Shown here in pieces: positions 16,670-24,109 of a stretch of 64,000 bases of DNA (the first letter of the stretch is position 1; each line of letters opens with the position of its first letter). This DNA is from Bacillus sp. ISL-18 (GTDB lineage Bacteria; Bacillota; Bacilli; Bacillales; Cytobacillaceae). The translations under genes were made by a program, and so were the position numbers. The notes beneath the pieces were generated by a model that was not told where the DNA came from, made no database searches, and worked only from the letters and a program-made list of their open reading frames with translations. The stretch spans positions 496,001-560,000 of the forward strand of contig NZ_JAGGQG010000002.1 in NCBI RefSeq assembly GCF_018613415.1. Direction: 5' to 3'.

Positions 16670-17107
16670 ATGGTGAACCAAGATAACCAATCAGTCAATC
16701 CATCCAAAAATTTTGTGCTGCCATTTATTTTATTGCTTCTTAGTAAAGTATCTCTTCATGGTTATGAACTTAGCCAAAAGCTGGAGGCATTCGGTTTTAA
16801 AACTCTTGATCAAGGCAACTTATACAGGATGCTACGACAGCTTGAAAAGGATGAGCTAGTTTCATCTGAATGGGATACAACAGGCAGCGGGCCGGCAAAA
16901 AGAAGATATTCAATCACAAAAGCTGGGACTACATACTTAAAAGGATATGCTAATCAACTTGAGACGTATCAATCCATCCTAGATCAATTCTTCAAGATGT
17001 ATTCTAGTTTACTTGAGCTCTATATTCCTTCTTTTCAGATGAAGGATCCGATAGAGAAGGTTAATAATACTAGGAGGAGGAAGAATGATGGTACAGAAAA
17101 AAAATGA
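16670..17107 (+). CDS. phaQ: PadR-family PHA-responsive repressor PhaQ
   Basis: A 145-residue winged-helix regulator of the PadR type. It opens with PFILLLLSKVSLHGYELSQKL, then the wing region GNLYRMLRQLEKDELVSSEWD and RRYSITKAG, and ends in a helical dimerisation tail. In B. megaterium, PhaQ represses phaQ-phaP and lets go when it contacts nascent PHA. Here the 3' end overlaps phaP by 23 bp, the same pairing. The promoter with twin TATAGGTG boxes lies just upstream. The identification as PhaQ rests on family plus context. Confidence 0.8.
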   Translation: MVNQDNQSVNPSKNFVLPFILLLLSKVSLHGYELSQKLEAFGFKTLDQGNLYRMLRQLEKDELVSSEWDTTGSGPAKRRYSITKAGTTYLKGYANQLETYQSILDQFFKMYSSLLELYIPSFQMKDPIEKVNNTRRRKNDGTEKK

Positions 17108-17660
17108 AACGGTTCCTACTGAAGATTTAGTAGAATCGATACCTGTAGGTTCTTTTGTTGCTACTTTTTGGGATCAGTTTGAACAATCAGGTGAACGTGC
17201 ACGACAGTTAAGAGAAAATCGAGAAGATGCTTATTTTAATGCGGTAAGAGAGGTTATTAAATTCAATAAGCAATACCGAAAGTCCATTACAGCATTATAT
17301 GAACAAGCAAGAAAGACAAATAAAGAAGTTGTTTCTGACGTGATGCATCAAATTAACACGGGCATAGAGAAAGAGCAGGTAACATCAGAGGACCGTGAAG
17401 AGCTTAAGAACCAGTTTAAAGAAGTTACCGGACAAATGGAAAAATTAGCGTTAACACCAGTTCAGTCCATATTCCATATTATTGATCAATTTGAGGATAA
17501 TTTTGAGAGGAATGCAGAAGCTGGTATTGCTTATAACCGTGAACGTCGAAATGCATGGGATGAAGTTCGCAAAGAATATGTTAAAAAAGCACGCAATACA
17601 CAATTAGATTTTATAGATCGAAGTAAAAATAGTTTGAAAGAGCTTGTAAAAACTCGTTAA
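17085..17660 (+). CDS. phaP: PHA granule-associated phasin PhaP
   Basis: A 191-residue, nearly all-helical, highly charged protein with no membrane span, matching the size and composition of Bacillus phasins that coat PHA granules and limit their coalescence. An N-terminal amphipathic stretch (FVATFWDQFEQSGERAR) could touch the polymer surface, and two long helical regions follow. It overlaps phaQ by 23 bp and has its own GGAGGAGG site, so it is translated from the same message. A hairpin terminator follows. I assign PhaP from context and composition; there is no catalytic motif to confirm it. Confidence 0.75.
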   Translation: MMVQKKNETVPTEDLVESIPVGSFVATFWDQFEQSGERARQLRENREDAYFNAVREVIKFNKQYRKSITALYEQARKTNKEVVSDVMHQINTGIEKEQVTSEDREELKNQFKEVTGQMEKLALTPVQSIFHIIDQFEDNFERNAEAGIAYNRERRNAWDEVRKEYVKKARNTQLDFIDRSKNSLKELVKTR

Positions 17661-17719
17661 ATTGATGTAACACAAAGGGGAAATAACACCAGTGTTGTTC
17701 AATTCTATATCAATGTTAG

Positions 17720-17761
17720 ACCACATTCTCTTATGAAGGAAATAGAGAGTGTGGTTTTTTA
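17720..17761 (+). terminator. Terminator after phaP
   Basis: Stem ACCACATTCTCT / AGAGAGTGTGGT with one mismatch, followed by six T. Confidence 0.85.
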
Positions 17762-17819
17762 TCGTTTAAGAAATTATAATATTTTCGCTTGTGGATACCT
17801 GTTAATATAAGGACTATCG

Positions 17820-17938
17820 ACGTCTAGCTCCAGCGCCTAGCCCCTCGATGGTCTACAGCCACTCTGGGAATGAAGGCAAGAACCTTATTCCCAGAGCGTC
17901 TTATGCTTGTCGGGGCTGTTCAAGGCGCTTGCGCTTTT
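17820..17938. repeat. Bacillaceae intergenic inverted-repeat element
   Basis: An element of about 120 bp with nested inverted repeats. The outer arms are CTAGCTCCAGCGCCTAGCCC and CGGGGCTGTTCAAGGCGCTT (partly complementary). The inner hairpin is CTCTGGGAATGAAGG (17862-17876) with CCTTATTCCCAGAG (17883-17896). It encodes no protein. I recall near-identical 'CTAGCTCCAGCGCC ... AAGGCGCTTGCGC' elements scattered in Bacillaceae genomes, as a MITE- or REP-like family. Its GC content is above that of its surroundings. Confidence 0.65.
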
Positions 17939-18026
17939 GTTCTTTTCTAACTAGAAATTTGAACGTTCTGTTACTATAAACCATATTTTCCTTTTGAAAT
18001 ATAAATGTCATATATTCATAACTTAT

Positions 18027-18055
18027 TTGACGAAATTAAATGATATACTTCTAAT
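18027..18055 (+). promoter_or_regulatory. SigA-like promoter upstream of the NlpC/P60 gene
   Basis: TTGACG (18027-18032), 17-bp spacer, TCTAAT (18050-18055). It could drive both the 27-codon frame and the peptidoglycan hydrolase. Confidence 0.5.
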
Positions 18056-18123
18056 TGAGATCGTATAGGATGATAAAGGGAAATGCTGATGATACTGGCC
18101 TTACATATGGAAGTTAAAAATGA

Positions 18124-18207
18124 ATGAAAAATAAACAGAAATTTTTATGGGTTCTGAAAATCCAGATATTATTACTAGTCTTCGATGCGCTATTTCTATT
18201 ACTATAG
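18124..18207 (+). CDS. Possible 27-aa hydrophobic peptide
   Basis: The frame reads MKNKQKFLWV then KIQILLLVFDALFLLL: a basic N-terminus and one membrane-spanning stretch. GGAAG lies about 12 bp upstream, which is weak. It sits between a promoter-like sequence and the NlpC/P60 gene. It may be a real small membrane peptide or a chance frame; there is no family match I know of. Confidence 0.25.
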   Translation: MKNKQKFLWVLKIQILLLVFDALFLLL

Positions 18208-18241
18208 GTAATTTGAAAAATGATGAAGGCAGGAAAAGAAA

Positions 18242-19435
18242 ATGAAAAAGAGACTTGTAGTGCTTTCTACGACGATTATTTTGGGGATTGGCAGTATCTC
18301 TTTCCTTCCAGCAGTCCAAGCAGAGGAAACAAGCCTTAAAGGTATCCAGGAAGAGCGGACGGGAATCCAGACAGAGATAATGAAAACAGACCAGGAAATT
18401 TTTCAAGTCCAAGATGAATTGGCTAAATTATCAGAGCAAATAAAAAGAGTTGATCAAGCCATTATTGATAATAACAACATGATTACCCAGACGGAAGTAA
18501 AGGTTCAGGCTTCCGAAAAAGAAGTATACGGACTAGAACTAGAAATAACCCTTATTAGGGATAGAATCGATAAACGCAATCAACTACTGAAAAAACGTGC
18601 CTTAGCCTTACAAGAAAATGGAGGGAAGGTAAAATATATTGATGTTATTTTAGGTTCTGACAGTTTTGGAGACTTCGTCGGGCGTCTTCATGCTGTTGCT
18701 TCCATCGTTCAGGCTGATCAAGATCTTGTTAATCAGTATAAAGAAGACCAGAAAGAAGTTGTAAACAAACAAGCTAAAGTTGAAAAAAAGCTAAGTGATT
18801 TAAAAGCAATGAAAATAGAGCTTGAAGGGATGCAGGCACAAATTTTAGAACAAAAGGAAGAAAATGATGTCTTGCAAGAAGAATGGAAGAAAAAAGTGCA
18901 AGAAAAACTCGCTCAAAAGGAAAAGCTGCAACAACAAGATCTGTCACTTTCATTACAAGAAGGAGAGATTGGGGCAGTAAGCCAAAATACCCATACCATG
19001 AATTCAACTCCTATTAATACCGCAATTCCAACAACCACTAATGAAGCAATCAATATTGTTATTCATGCTGGTGAAAAATATATTGGGAATTCAGTATATG
19101 TATTCGGCGGAGGAAGGAATGCCTATGATGTTTCACAAGGAAGATTTGACTGCTCTGGGTTTGTAGCATGGGCATTTGCCCAAGCTGGGATTAAAGTTGG
19201 GGCCCATACAGATATATTGAAAAATTTGGGCAAAAGGGTATCATTTAGTGAAGTTCGGCCTGGTGATTTAGTTTTCTTTGATACTTATAAAATTGATGGA
19301 CATGTCGGAATTTATTTAGGCAACGGGAAGTTTATTGGATCACAAAGCAGAACTGGAATTGCGATTGCGTATATGACGAATGAATATTACCTAAAAAAAT
19401 TTAACGGACGGGTAATAAGAATTATCAATAGCTAA
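18242..19435 (+). CDS. Secreted peptidoglycan hydrolase, coiled coil plus NlpC/P60
   Basis: A 397-residue exported cell-wall enzyme of the CwlO/PcsB layout. A signal peptide (KKRLVVLSTTIILGIG, cleavage after VQA) leads into a long coiled coil (residues 35-240, Gln/Glu/Lys-rich heptads), a short Ser/Thr/Asn linker, and a C-terminal NlpC/P60 domain (residues 275-395). The catalytic Cys is in RFDCSGFVAWAF and the His in GHVGIYLGNGKF. Such enzymes are D,L-endopeptidases that open stem peptides; CwlO-type coiled coils are controlled by FtsEX. Neither ftsE nor ftsX is in this window. A terminator follows. Confidence 0.85.
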   Translation: MKKRLVVLSTTIILGIGSISFLPAVQAEETSLKGIQEERTGIQTEIMKTDQEIFQVQDELAKLSEQIKRVDQAIIDNNNMITQTEVKVQASEKEVYGLELEITLIRDRIDKRNQLLKKRALALQENGGKVKYIDVILGSDSFGDFVGRLHAVASIVQADQDLVNQYKEDQKEVVNKQAKVEKKLSDLKAMKIELEGMQAQILEQKEENDVLQEEWKKKVQEKLAQKEKLQQQDLSLSLQEGEIGAVSQNTHTMNSTPINTAIPTTTNEAINIVIHAGEKYIGNSVYVFGGGRNAYDVSQGRFDCSGFVAWAFAQAGIKVGAHTDILKNLGKRVSFSEVRPGDLVFFDTYKIDGHVGIYLGNGKFIGSQSRTGIAIAYMTNEYYLKKFNGRVIRIINS

Positions 19436-19442
19436 GTAAATA

Positions 19443-19470
19443 AAGAAGCGATTCTAATCGCTTCTTTTTA
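19443..19470 (+). terminator. Terminator after the NlpC/P60 gene
   Basis: Stem AAGAAGCGATT / AATCGCTTCTT with a 2-3 base loop, then T's. Confidence 0.85.
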
Positions 19471-19548
19471 TGGTTTTATAGTATTTAGAATCTGTTCCCA
19501 AGTGAACTACTATCTAAATTTATTGTAGCTGAGATCAAAAAGAGGGAT

Positions 19549-19761
19549 TTGCCTATAGGAGAAGCTGTTTCCTTGTCCCCAAGGGAGACCGAAATCAATA
19601 AGCTTTTAGCCGATGGTGCATCCACAGCCGAGGCAGCCTTGAAGCTTTATTTAAGTGAGTTTACCGTTAGGGATTACATATCAAATATTATGAGAAGACT
19701 TAATGCTCAAAATAGAACTGAAGTGGCGGTCAAAGCCATTCGGATGGGGATTATCGATTAA
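19549..19761 (+). CDS. LuxR/NarL-type DNA-binding domain, probable truncated response regulator
   Basis: A 70-codon frame consisting almost only of a LuxR-type helix-turn-helix (SLSPRETEINKLLADGAST ... LSEFTVRDYISNIMRRLNAQNRTEVAVKAI). Homology seems to extend upstream in frame (SELLSKFIVAEIKKRD) into the linker that normally joins a receiver domain, but no ATG is found, and the upstream DNA is the terminator of the preceding gene. The TTG at 19549 is only about two bases from GAGGG, too close for a good start. I read this as the 3' remnant of a response regulator that lost its receiver domain, though a small orphan regulator is possible. A terminator still follows it. Confidence 0.5.
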   Translation: MPIGEAVSLSPRETEINKLLADGASTAEAALKLYLSEFTVRDYISNIMRRLNAQNRTEVAVKAIRMGIID

Positions 19762-19763
19762 AC

Positions 19764-19795
19764 AAGGGCAGCTCTCATTAGGGAGATGCCCTTTT
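19764..19795. terminator. Terminator between the LuxR remnant and the GDPD gene
   Basis: Stem AAGGGCA-CTC / GAG-TGCCCTT with small mismatches and flanking A/T runs, usable on both strands. Confidence 0.65.
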
Positions 19796-20609
19796 AGTGA
19801 TTTAAAAAATCGGGGTAGTCACTAATGACCCCTTCAATATGAAATTGCATCAATAGATTTACTTCTTTTCTTTTTCTTATTGTCCATACCAGCGTTTTAA
19901 AGCCATGCTGGTGAATTCTTCTAATCAGCCGTTTGTTTACCATGGTGATTTTCGGATTGACATAGGAAGCGAAACTTAAGAAGGAAACCAATTCTTGGTT
20001 CGAAATTCCTTTACCGGTGACCCTCTTTAGTAAGACTCCTAGTTGGATGGAAGGAATTAGTTGGTGAAATTTTTTTAATGAGTTTTGATCAAAAGATTGA
20101 ACGATCACTTGAGACCCTTCTGCGCTTGTAAGTCCTCTGTGTAAAAGCTCATCCGCAATTTTTTCCTCAATTCCAGGGTAAAGAGAGGGATTTTTGATCT
20201 CCAGCAATATCCCAACTTTACCTCCAAACTCGTCTAGAAATTCAGATAATGAAGGGATCTTTTCACCACCAAATTTAGGGTCAAACCAGCTGCCTGCATC
20301 TAGTGCTTGAATTTCTTTTAATGTAAAATCCTTCACTTTTCCTTTCCCGTTTGTTGTTCGATTAACCGTTGGGTCATGAATGACCACCAACTGGCCATCT
20401 TTTGTCATCTGAACATCCATTTCAATGAAATCCACACCCAGTTGCAGTGCTTTATGAAAAGAAACAAAAGTATTTTCAGGGCAGTATCCGGCTGCTCCTC
20501 TATGGCCAATTTTTAAAGGAGAACGATTATCAAAAGCATTTCTAATTCTCATTCTTTTTCGAGTTAACAATAAATTGACCCATCTCCAAATGGCTGTAGT
20601 AAATGTCAA
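19794..20609 (-). CDS. Glycerophosphodiester phosphodiesterase
   Basis: A 271-residue GDPD-family TIM-barrel enzyme that splits glycerophosphodiesters to glycerol-3-phosphate and an alcohol. It shows IGHRGAAGYCPENT (first catalytic His and metal Glu), DFIEMDVQMTKDGQLVVIHDP (metal acids and second His) and EIKNPS. The TTG start at 20609 is supported by GGAGGT eight bases upstream; the next ATG would remove a hydrophobic N-terminal segment (TAIWRWVNLLL). No clear signal peptide cleavage site, so it is probably cytoplasmic or loosely membrane-tethered. Its product would feed GlpK/GlpD metabolism, but those genes are decayed in this window. Confidence 0.88.
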   Translation of the reverse strand: MTFTTAIWRWVNLLLTRKRMRIRNAFDNRSPLKIGHRGAAGYCPENTFVSFHKALQLGVDFIEMDVQMTKDGQLVVIHDPTVNRTTNGKGKVKDFTLKEIQALDAGSWFDPKFGGEKIPSLSEFLDEFGGKVGILLEIKNPSLYPGIEEKIADELLHRGLTSAEGSQVIVQSFDQNSLKKFHQLIPSIQLGVLLKRVTGKGISNQELVSFLSFASYVNPKITMVNKRLIRRIHQHGFKTLVWTIRKRKEVNLLMQFHIEGVISDYPDFLNH

Positions 20610-20851
20610 TAAGATTTACCTCCATCGCCTTATTGTGAACATGGTAAGAAAAACTAAACAATTTGTCAACTGGGTATCTGGCTACGTGTCTGCAGTTAAG
20701 TTGTTGGAAAAATATAGCTTGTGATCATATGGTGGGAGCTAAGAATGGGCTTATTCTTTTTATTGAGAAAAGCCTAATATGGATTGTGTCTATCGCACAT
20801 TGATATCTAGGTGAATAGGATATATGGAAATCGATAAAGGAGGTAATGTAA

Positions 20852-20956
20852 ATGTCTGGTGCAGTAGGTGGCTATGGCGGCGGATTTGCCCTGCTAGTCG
20901 TATTATTCATTTTATTAATTATAATTGGAGCTTCTTGGGGTTGCGGTTTCTATTAA
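20852..20956 (+). CDS. YjcZ-like small sporulation protein (34 aa)
   Basis: A 34-residue peptide: a Gly/Tyr-rich head (SGAVGGYGGGFA), one hydrophobic segment ([15 protein letters not shown]) and a short aromatic tail WGCGFY. This is the YjcZ/YhjG-type layout of Bacillus small membrane peptides made in sporulating cells. AAAGGAGGT precedes the ATG at good spacing. It is the first of two tandem copies 20 bp apart. Confidence 0.8.
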   Translation: MSGAVGGYGGGFALLVVLFILLIIIGASWGCGFY

Positions 20957-20976
20957 GTTAGAAGGGAGGAAATAAA

Positions 20977-21120
20977 ATGTTTGGATACGGTGGATTCGGC
21001 TATGGCGGCGGCTGTGGCTGTGGATACGGCGGTGGATATGGTTTTGGCGGCGGCTTTGCATTAATCGTCGTTTTATTTATCTTATTAATTATTGTAGGTG
21101 CTGCTTGCTTTAGATGGTAG
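20977..21120 (+). CDS. YjcZ-like small sporulation protein (47 aa)
   Basis: A paralogue of the preceding gene: 47 residues with a longer Gly/Tyr/Cys-rich head ([20 protein letters not shown]), a near-identical hydrophobic segment ([17 protein letters not shown]) and the end CFRW. GGGAGG lies before the ATG. The pair suggests tandem duplication and extension of the Gly-rich part. The protein is probably a spore-membrane or coat-associated peptide, and its function is unknown. Confidence 0.8.
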   Translation: MFGYGGFGYGGGCGCGYGGGYGFGGGFALIVVLFILLIIVGAACFRW

Positions 21121-21160
21121 ATGAAAGTTAAAGCGTCCTACTTAAAATATCTAATTAGTC

Positions 21161-21187
21161 AACCCGCTTGGTTAATCAAGCGGGTTT
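21161..21187. terminator. Bidirectional terminator between the YjcZ pair and the YkvA-like gene
   Basis: Perfect 10-bp stem AACCCGCTTG / CAAGCGGGTT with a 6-base loop. The end of the YkvA-like gene lies inside it. Confidence 0.8.
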
Positions 21188-21603
21188 TCGAGTGGAATCG
21201 AATTAGTGCTTTTCCATTGCTGAAATTGATCAAGTTCTTTGGCTAGTTTATTTAGTGTAAAACCAATAACAGCAGCGTCATCAAAGAGTCCAAGACCAAT
21301 TATAAAATCAGGAACTAAATCAATTGGGGAAATAAAATAGAGCAGAGCACCAATTACGGTCACGATGGTACTTGGTTGAACATTCTTATATTCACCTTTA
21401 GAGTAGGCTTTTACTAAATCAACAAATAACTGCAGTTTATCCCAAGCATCCCCTAGATAGCCTTTTCGTTCAGTTGCTTTTTCGATCACCTTATGAAGTA
21501 AATCTTTTATCTTTTGGGGATTTCCAATAAATTCTTTAGCATTGTGAATGTATTTATGGTGCTCTTTTTCGATTAATTTATCATCGCTGTACATAGGGTT
21601 CAC
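21172..21603 (-). CDS. YkvA/DUF1232 family protein
   Basis: A 143-residue protein of the DUF1232 (YkvA) type. The diagnostic core is GALLYFISPIDLVPDFIIGLGLFDDAAVI near residues 87-115, a hydrophobic helical hairpin with the conserved SPIDLVPD motif. The N-terminal third is charged and helical. The function of the family is unknown; it is usually membrane-associated. The ATG has AAGGAAGTG upstream. Its stop overlaps a bidirectional terminator shared with the YjcZ pair. Confidence 0.75.
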   Translation of the reverse strand: MNPMYSDDKLIEKEHHKYIHNAKEFIGNPQKIKDLLHKVIEKATERKGYLGDAWDKLQLFVDLVKAYSKGEYKNVQPSTIVTVIGALLYFISPIDLVPDFIIGLGLFDDAAVIGFTLNKLAKELDQFQQWKSTNSIPLENPLD

Positions 21604-21671
21604 TTCCTTTAACGGAATTCAAACTTAGTTTACCACTAAAATTAAAATTCATTAGATATTTACCCCACAAT

Positions 21672-21707
21672 AAAAAAACAAAACCAGGTGCAGAATGTGC
21701 ACCTGGT
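21672..21707 (-). terminator. Terminator after the FtsH-like gene
   Basis: Perfect 10-bp stem ACCAGGTGCA / TGCACCTGGT with a 5-base loop. On the minus strand it is followed by TTTGTTTTTTT. Confidence 0.9.
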
Positions 21708-21711
21708 ACTT

Positions 21712-23439
21712 TTATGCAATAACAGCATCGTTTGTTAGACCTGTCACGATGGTTTCTACTTCCGTTCCTTCTAATGTTTCTTTTTTTAATAATGCTTCGA
21801 CTAATTGTTGATACTGTGGTTGATGGTTCCTAATCAAGGTTTCTGCTATTTCTAAACCTTTTGCAAATAATTCCTGCATTTTGATTTCCTTATCTTGCTT
21901 GTTAAACGTTAATGTAAACCCATCTTCAAGCATTCCAATGTCGACCATTTGCTCAATCAAATGTTTTGCCTGCTGAACGTCACCGCTCACACCGATGCTA
22001 TGTTCACCAAGAAACATTCTCTCAGCCACACCACCAGCTAAGACCATTGCGACACGGTCAAGCAAGTCACTAGTTGTTGATAAATGCAATTCTTTTGGAA
22101 TCGGTGCTACATAACCAAGAGCCTCACCACGAGGTATAATCGTTGCTTTTCGAACGGAACCAGGTTTTGTTAAGGATGCAACAATTGCATGTCCCGCTTC
22201 ATGGATGGCCACCCTTCGTTTTGTGTCCAGATCCTGTAAGGAACGAGAGGTACTGCCTAATATTGTCCGGTCAAGTGCGTAATCAAGGTCTTGCTTCGTA
22301 ATTACCTCATGGCCATTTCTTACCGCACGTCTTGAGGCTGTTTCAAAAAGAGACTGCAGCTCAGCACCGGAGAATCCAGAGGTACTTTCTGCTAAATCAT
22401 CAAGGGATGCAAACACATCTTTTCCAAGCGCCTTTCCATTCGTATGAATCTCGATAATTTCTCTTCTTCCTTTTGTATCTGGAAGGGATACATGGAACGA
22501 GAAATCAATACGTCCAGGACGAAGGAAGGCTTCATCCAGCATATCTTTTCTATTGGTAGCTGCTATAAATAAAATACCTTCGTTAGAATGGCCGCCATCA
22601 AGCTGAACAAGCAGTTCAGTTAAGGTTTTCTCTGCTTCTTCGCCTCCATGAGCCTTACGCTTGCCCGCTAGTGCGTCTACTTCATCAATAAAGATTACTG
22701 CGGGTGCTTGTTTGCGGGCTGCTTGAAAAAGAGAGCGAACCCGGCTCGCGCCAACGCCAACAAAAAGCTCATTGAATGCTGACCCACTTGCAGAGAAGAA
22801 GGCTGCATCTATTTCCCGCGCCATGGCTTGAGCTAATAGTGTTTTACCAGTCCCAGGGGGTCCATATAAAAGAATTCCTTTCGGGGGCTTTATTCCAAGT
22901 TTAAGCGCCCGTTCAGGTTCTTTTATAGTGGATAAAGTCTGAAGTATTTCCTCTTTCATTTCAGCTCCAATTCCTCCAACATCGTCTAAACTGATAGAAG
23001 GAAGAGGGCGTGACTTGGCGACACTATTTTTCATCGAGTTACCTAGGCCAAAGCCGCCCTTTGTTTTTTGCAGGGCAACAGCAGCACCGGCAAGTAAAAC
23101 AATTACTCCGCCCAGCATCCACTTACCGTATCGGCTGCCGGTTGTATAGGTGTAATTAATATTGTACTTTTCAACAAGTTTCTCGATCACTTGACTGTTT
23201 GGAGGGATATGGGATACATATTCGTTACCGCCTGCTTTCATATACAGGCTGCCGTCCGCTTGTTCAGTGAGCGTAACGGCCTTTCCATTTTGCGCTTGAA
23301 TCGTTTTCTCGACAGAAGAGAAAGGAATCGCGATTTCCTTATGAGTTGTTTGAATGTACCAAATTATACCTGAAATGACTATTATGAACGCTGTAATCAG
23401 CGGAATAAACTTTGAAACTATCTTTTTACTTTTATTCAA
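21712..23439 (-). CDS. FtsH-like membrane-anchored AAA+ metalloprotease (divergent)
   Basis: A 575-residue ATP-dependent zinc protease with the FtsH layout: TM1 (residues 10-29), an extracytoplasmic part of about 75 residues, TM2 (107-123), the AAA+ domain (Walker A GPPGTGKT at 193-200, Walker B IFIDEVDAL at 249-257, pore loop FVG) and a peptidase with HEAGH at 413-417 and the downstream metal Asp in GVSGDVQQA. In the second region of homology, FtsH normally reads RPGRFDR; here it is RPGRIDF (307-313), losing the second arginine. It is shorter than housekeeping FtsH (about 640 residues), so I read it as a paralogue. The TTG start has GGAGG about 12 bases upstream. Substrates are unknown. Confidence 0.8.
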   Translation of the reverse strand: MNKSKKIVSKFIPLITAFIIVISGIIWYIQTTHKEIAIPFSSVEKTIQAQNGKAVTLTEQADGSLYMKAGGNEYVSHIPPNSQVIEKLVEKYNINYTYTTGSRYGKWMLGGVIVLLAGAAVALQKTKGGFGLGNSMKNSVAKSRPLPSISLDDVGGIGAEMKEEILQTLSTIKEPERALKLGIKPPKGILLYGPPGTGKTLLAQAMAREIDAAFFSASGSAFNELFVGVGASRVRSLFQAARKQAPAVIFIDEVDALAGKRKAHGGEEAEKTLTELLVQLDGGHSNEGILFIAATNRKDMLDEAFLRPGRIDFSFHVSLPDTKGRREIIEIHTNGKALGKDVFASLDDLAESTSGFSGAELQSLFETASRRAVRNGHEVITKQDLDYALDRTILGSTSRSLQDLDTKRRVAIHEAGHAIVASLTKPGSVRKATIIPRGEALGYVAPIPKELHLSTTSDLLDRVAMVLAGGVAERMFLGEHSIGVSGDVQQAKHLIEQMVDIGMLEDGFTLTFNKQDKEIKMQELFAKGLEIAETLIRNHQPQYQQLVEALLKKETLEGTEVETIVTGLTNDAVIA

Positions 23440-23541
23440 CTCTCTTCATCTCCTCCAATAGAGTAATATAATTATTATAAAGCTATTTCCAGAAAAATGG
23501 ATATGGGAATCAATGGAAGAAAGGAAATAGTTAATTGCCGA

Positions 23542-23576
23542 TAAAAAGCACACCATCCTGAAAGCTGGATCGTGTG
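23542..23576 (-). terminator. Terminator after the 86-aa gene
   Basis: Stem CACACGATCC / GGATGGTGTG on the minus strand, with one mismatch, then CTTTTT. Confidence 0.75.
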
Positions 23577-23583
23577 TATAACG

Positions 23584-23844
23584 TTAGGATAATAAGCGGA
23601 GTTGTGGAATGATGGGCGTAAGCACAGTTTGGGCCAAAGTGCCAATGCTCATTCCGACAGATGCTGCCTTACTCCATTTAAAAACATGAACCTTTTCTTC
23701 TTTTGTCTCATACAAAAATAATAATTGATCCCCTTCTTCGGCAATGCCAATTTTATGATAGGAGATATTATTTTGTTGAAGTACGATTTCGAAAGCTTTG
23801 TGTAATAAGCTTAAGGTTTTCTGATCAACTGGCTGATTTTCCAT
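23584..23844 (-). CDS. Unknown protein (86 aa)
   Basis: I do not recognise this protein. The first 60 residues look like a compact alpha/beta fold (LHKAFEIVLQQNNISYHK, DQLLFLYETKEEKVHVFKW). The C-terminal 25 residues are hydrophobic but broken by Pro (MSIGTLAQTVLTPIIPQLRLL), perhaps membrane-attached. AGGAGG precedes the ATG at good spacing and a terminator follows, so it is a genuine single-gene unit. It is divergent from prfC. Confidence 0.65.
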   Translation of the reverse strand: MENQPVDQKTLSLLHKAFEIVLQQNNISYHKIGIAEEGDQLLFLYETKEEKVHVFKWSKAASVGMSIGTLAQTVLTPIIPQLRLLS

Positions 23845-24109
23845 AGTTCCTCCTGAGGAAAATAAATATTTTTCATTATCTCCATTATATTCCTTTCGCC
23901 TCCATCATAAAAGAAAAATCTTAAGTAAACCATCTGAAATATTGCAAAGTTGGCCTTTGCGAGATAAGATTGAAGTTATGGATAAAAATTTCACGCTAAA
24001 ATTGGTACACATGGCCGAAATTAGCGAAATCGGTTCCTTCCCCGCAGGTTTGAAGGGGCCTTATTTAAAGGAAGTATGATGACTTCTTTGTCAAAGAGAG
24101 GAAGACAAG

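Larger units (their letters stand above)
17661..18241. other. Intergenic region between phaP and the NlpC/P60 gene
   Basis: A 581-bp gap. It holds the phaP terminator (17720-17761), an inverted-repeat intergenic element (17820-17938), a promoter-like pair TTGACG/TCTAAT (18027-18055) and a 27-codon hydrophobic reading frame (18124-18207). Confidence 0.7.
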
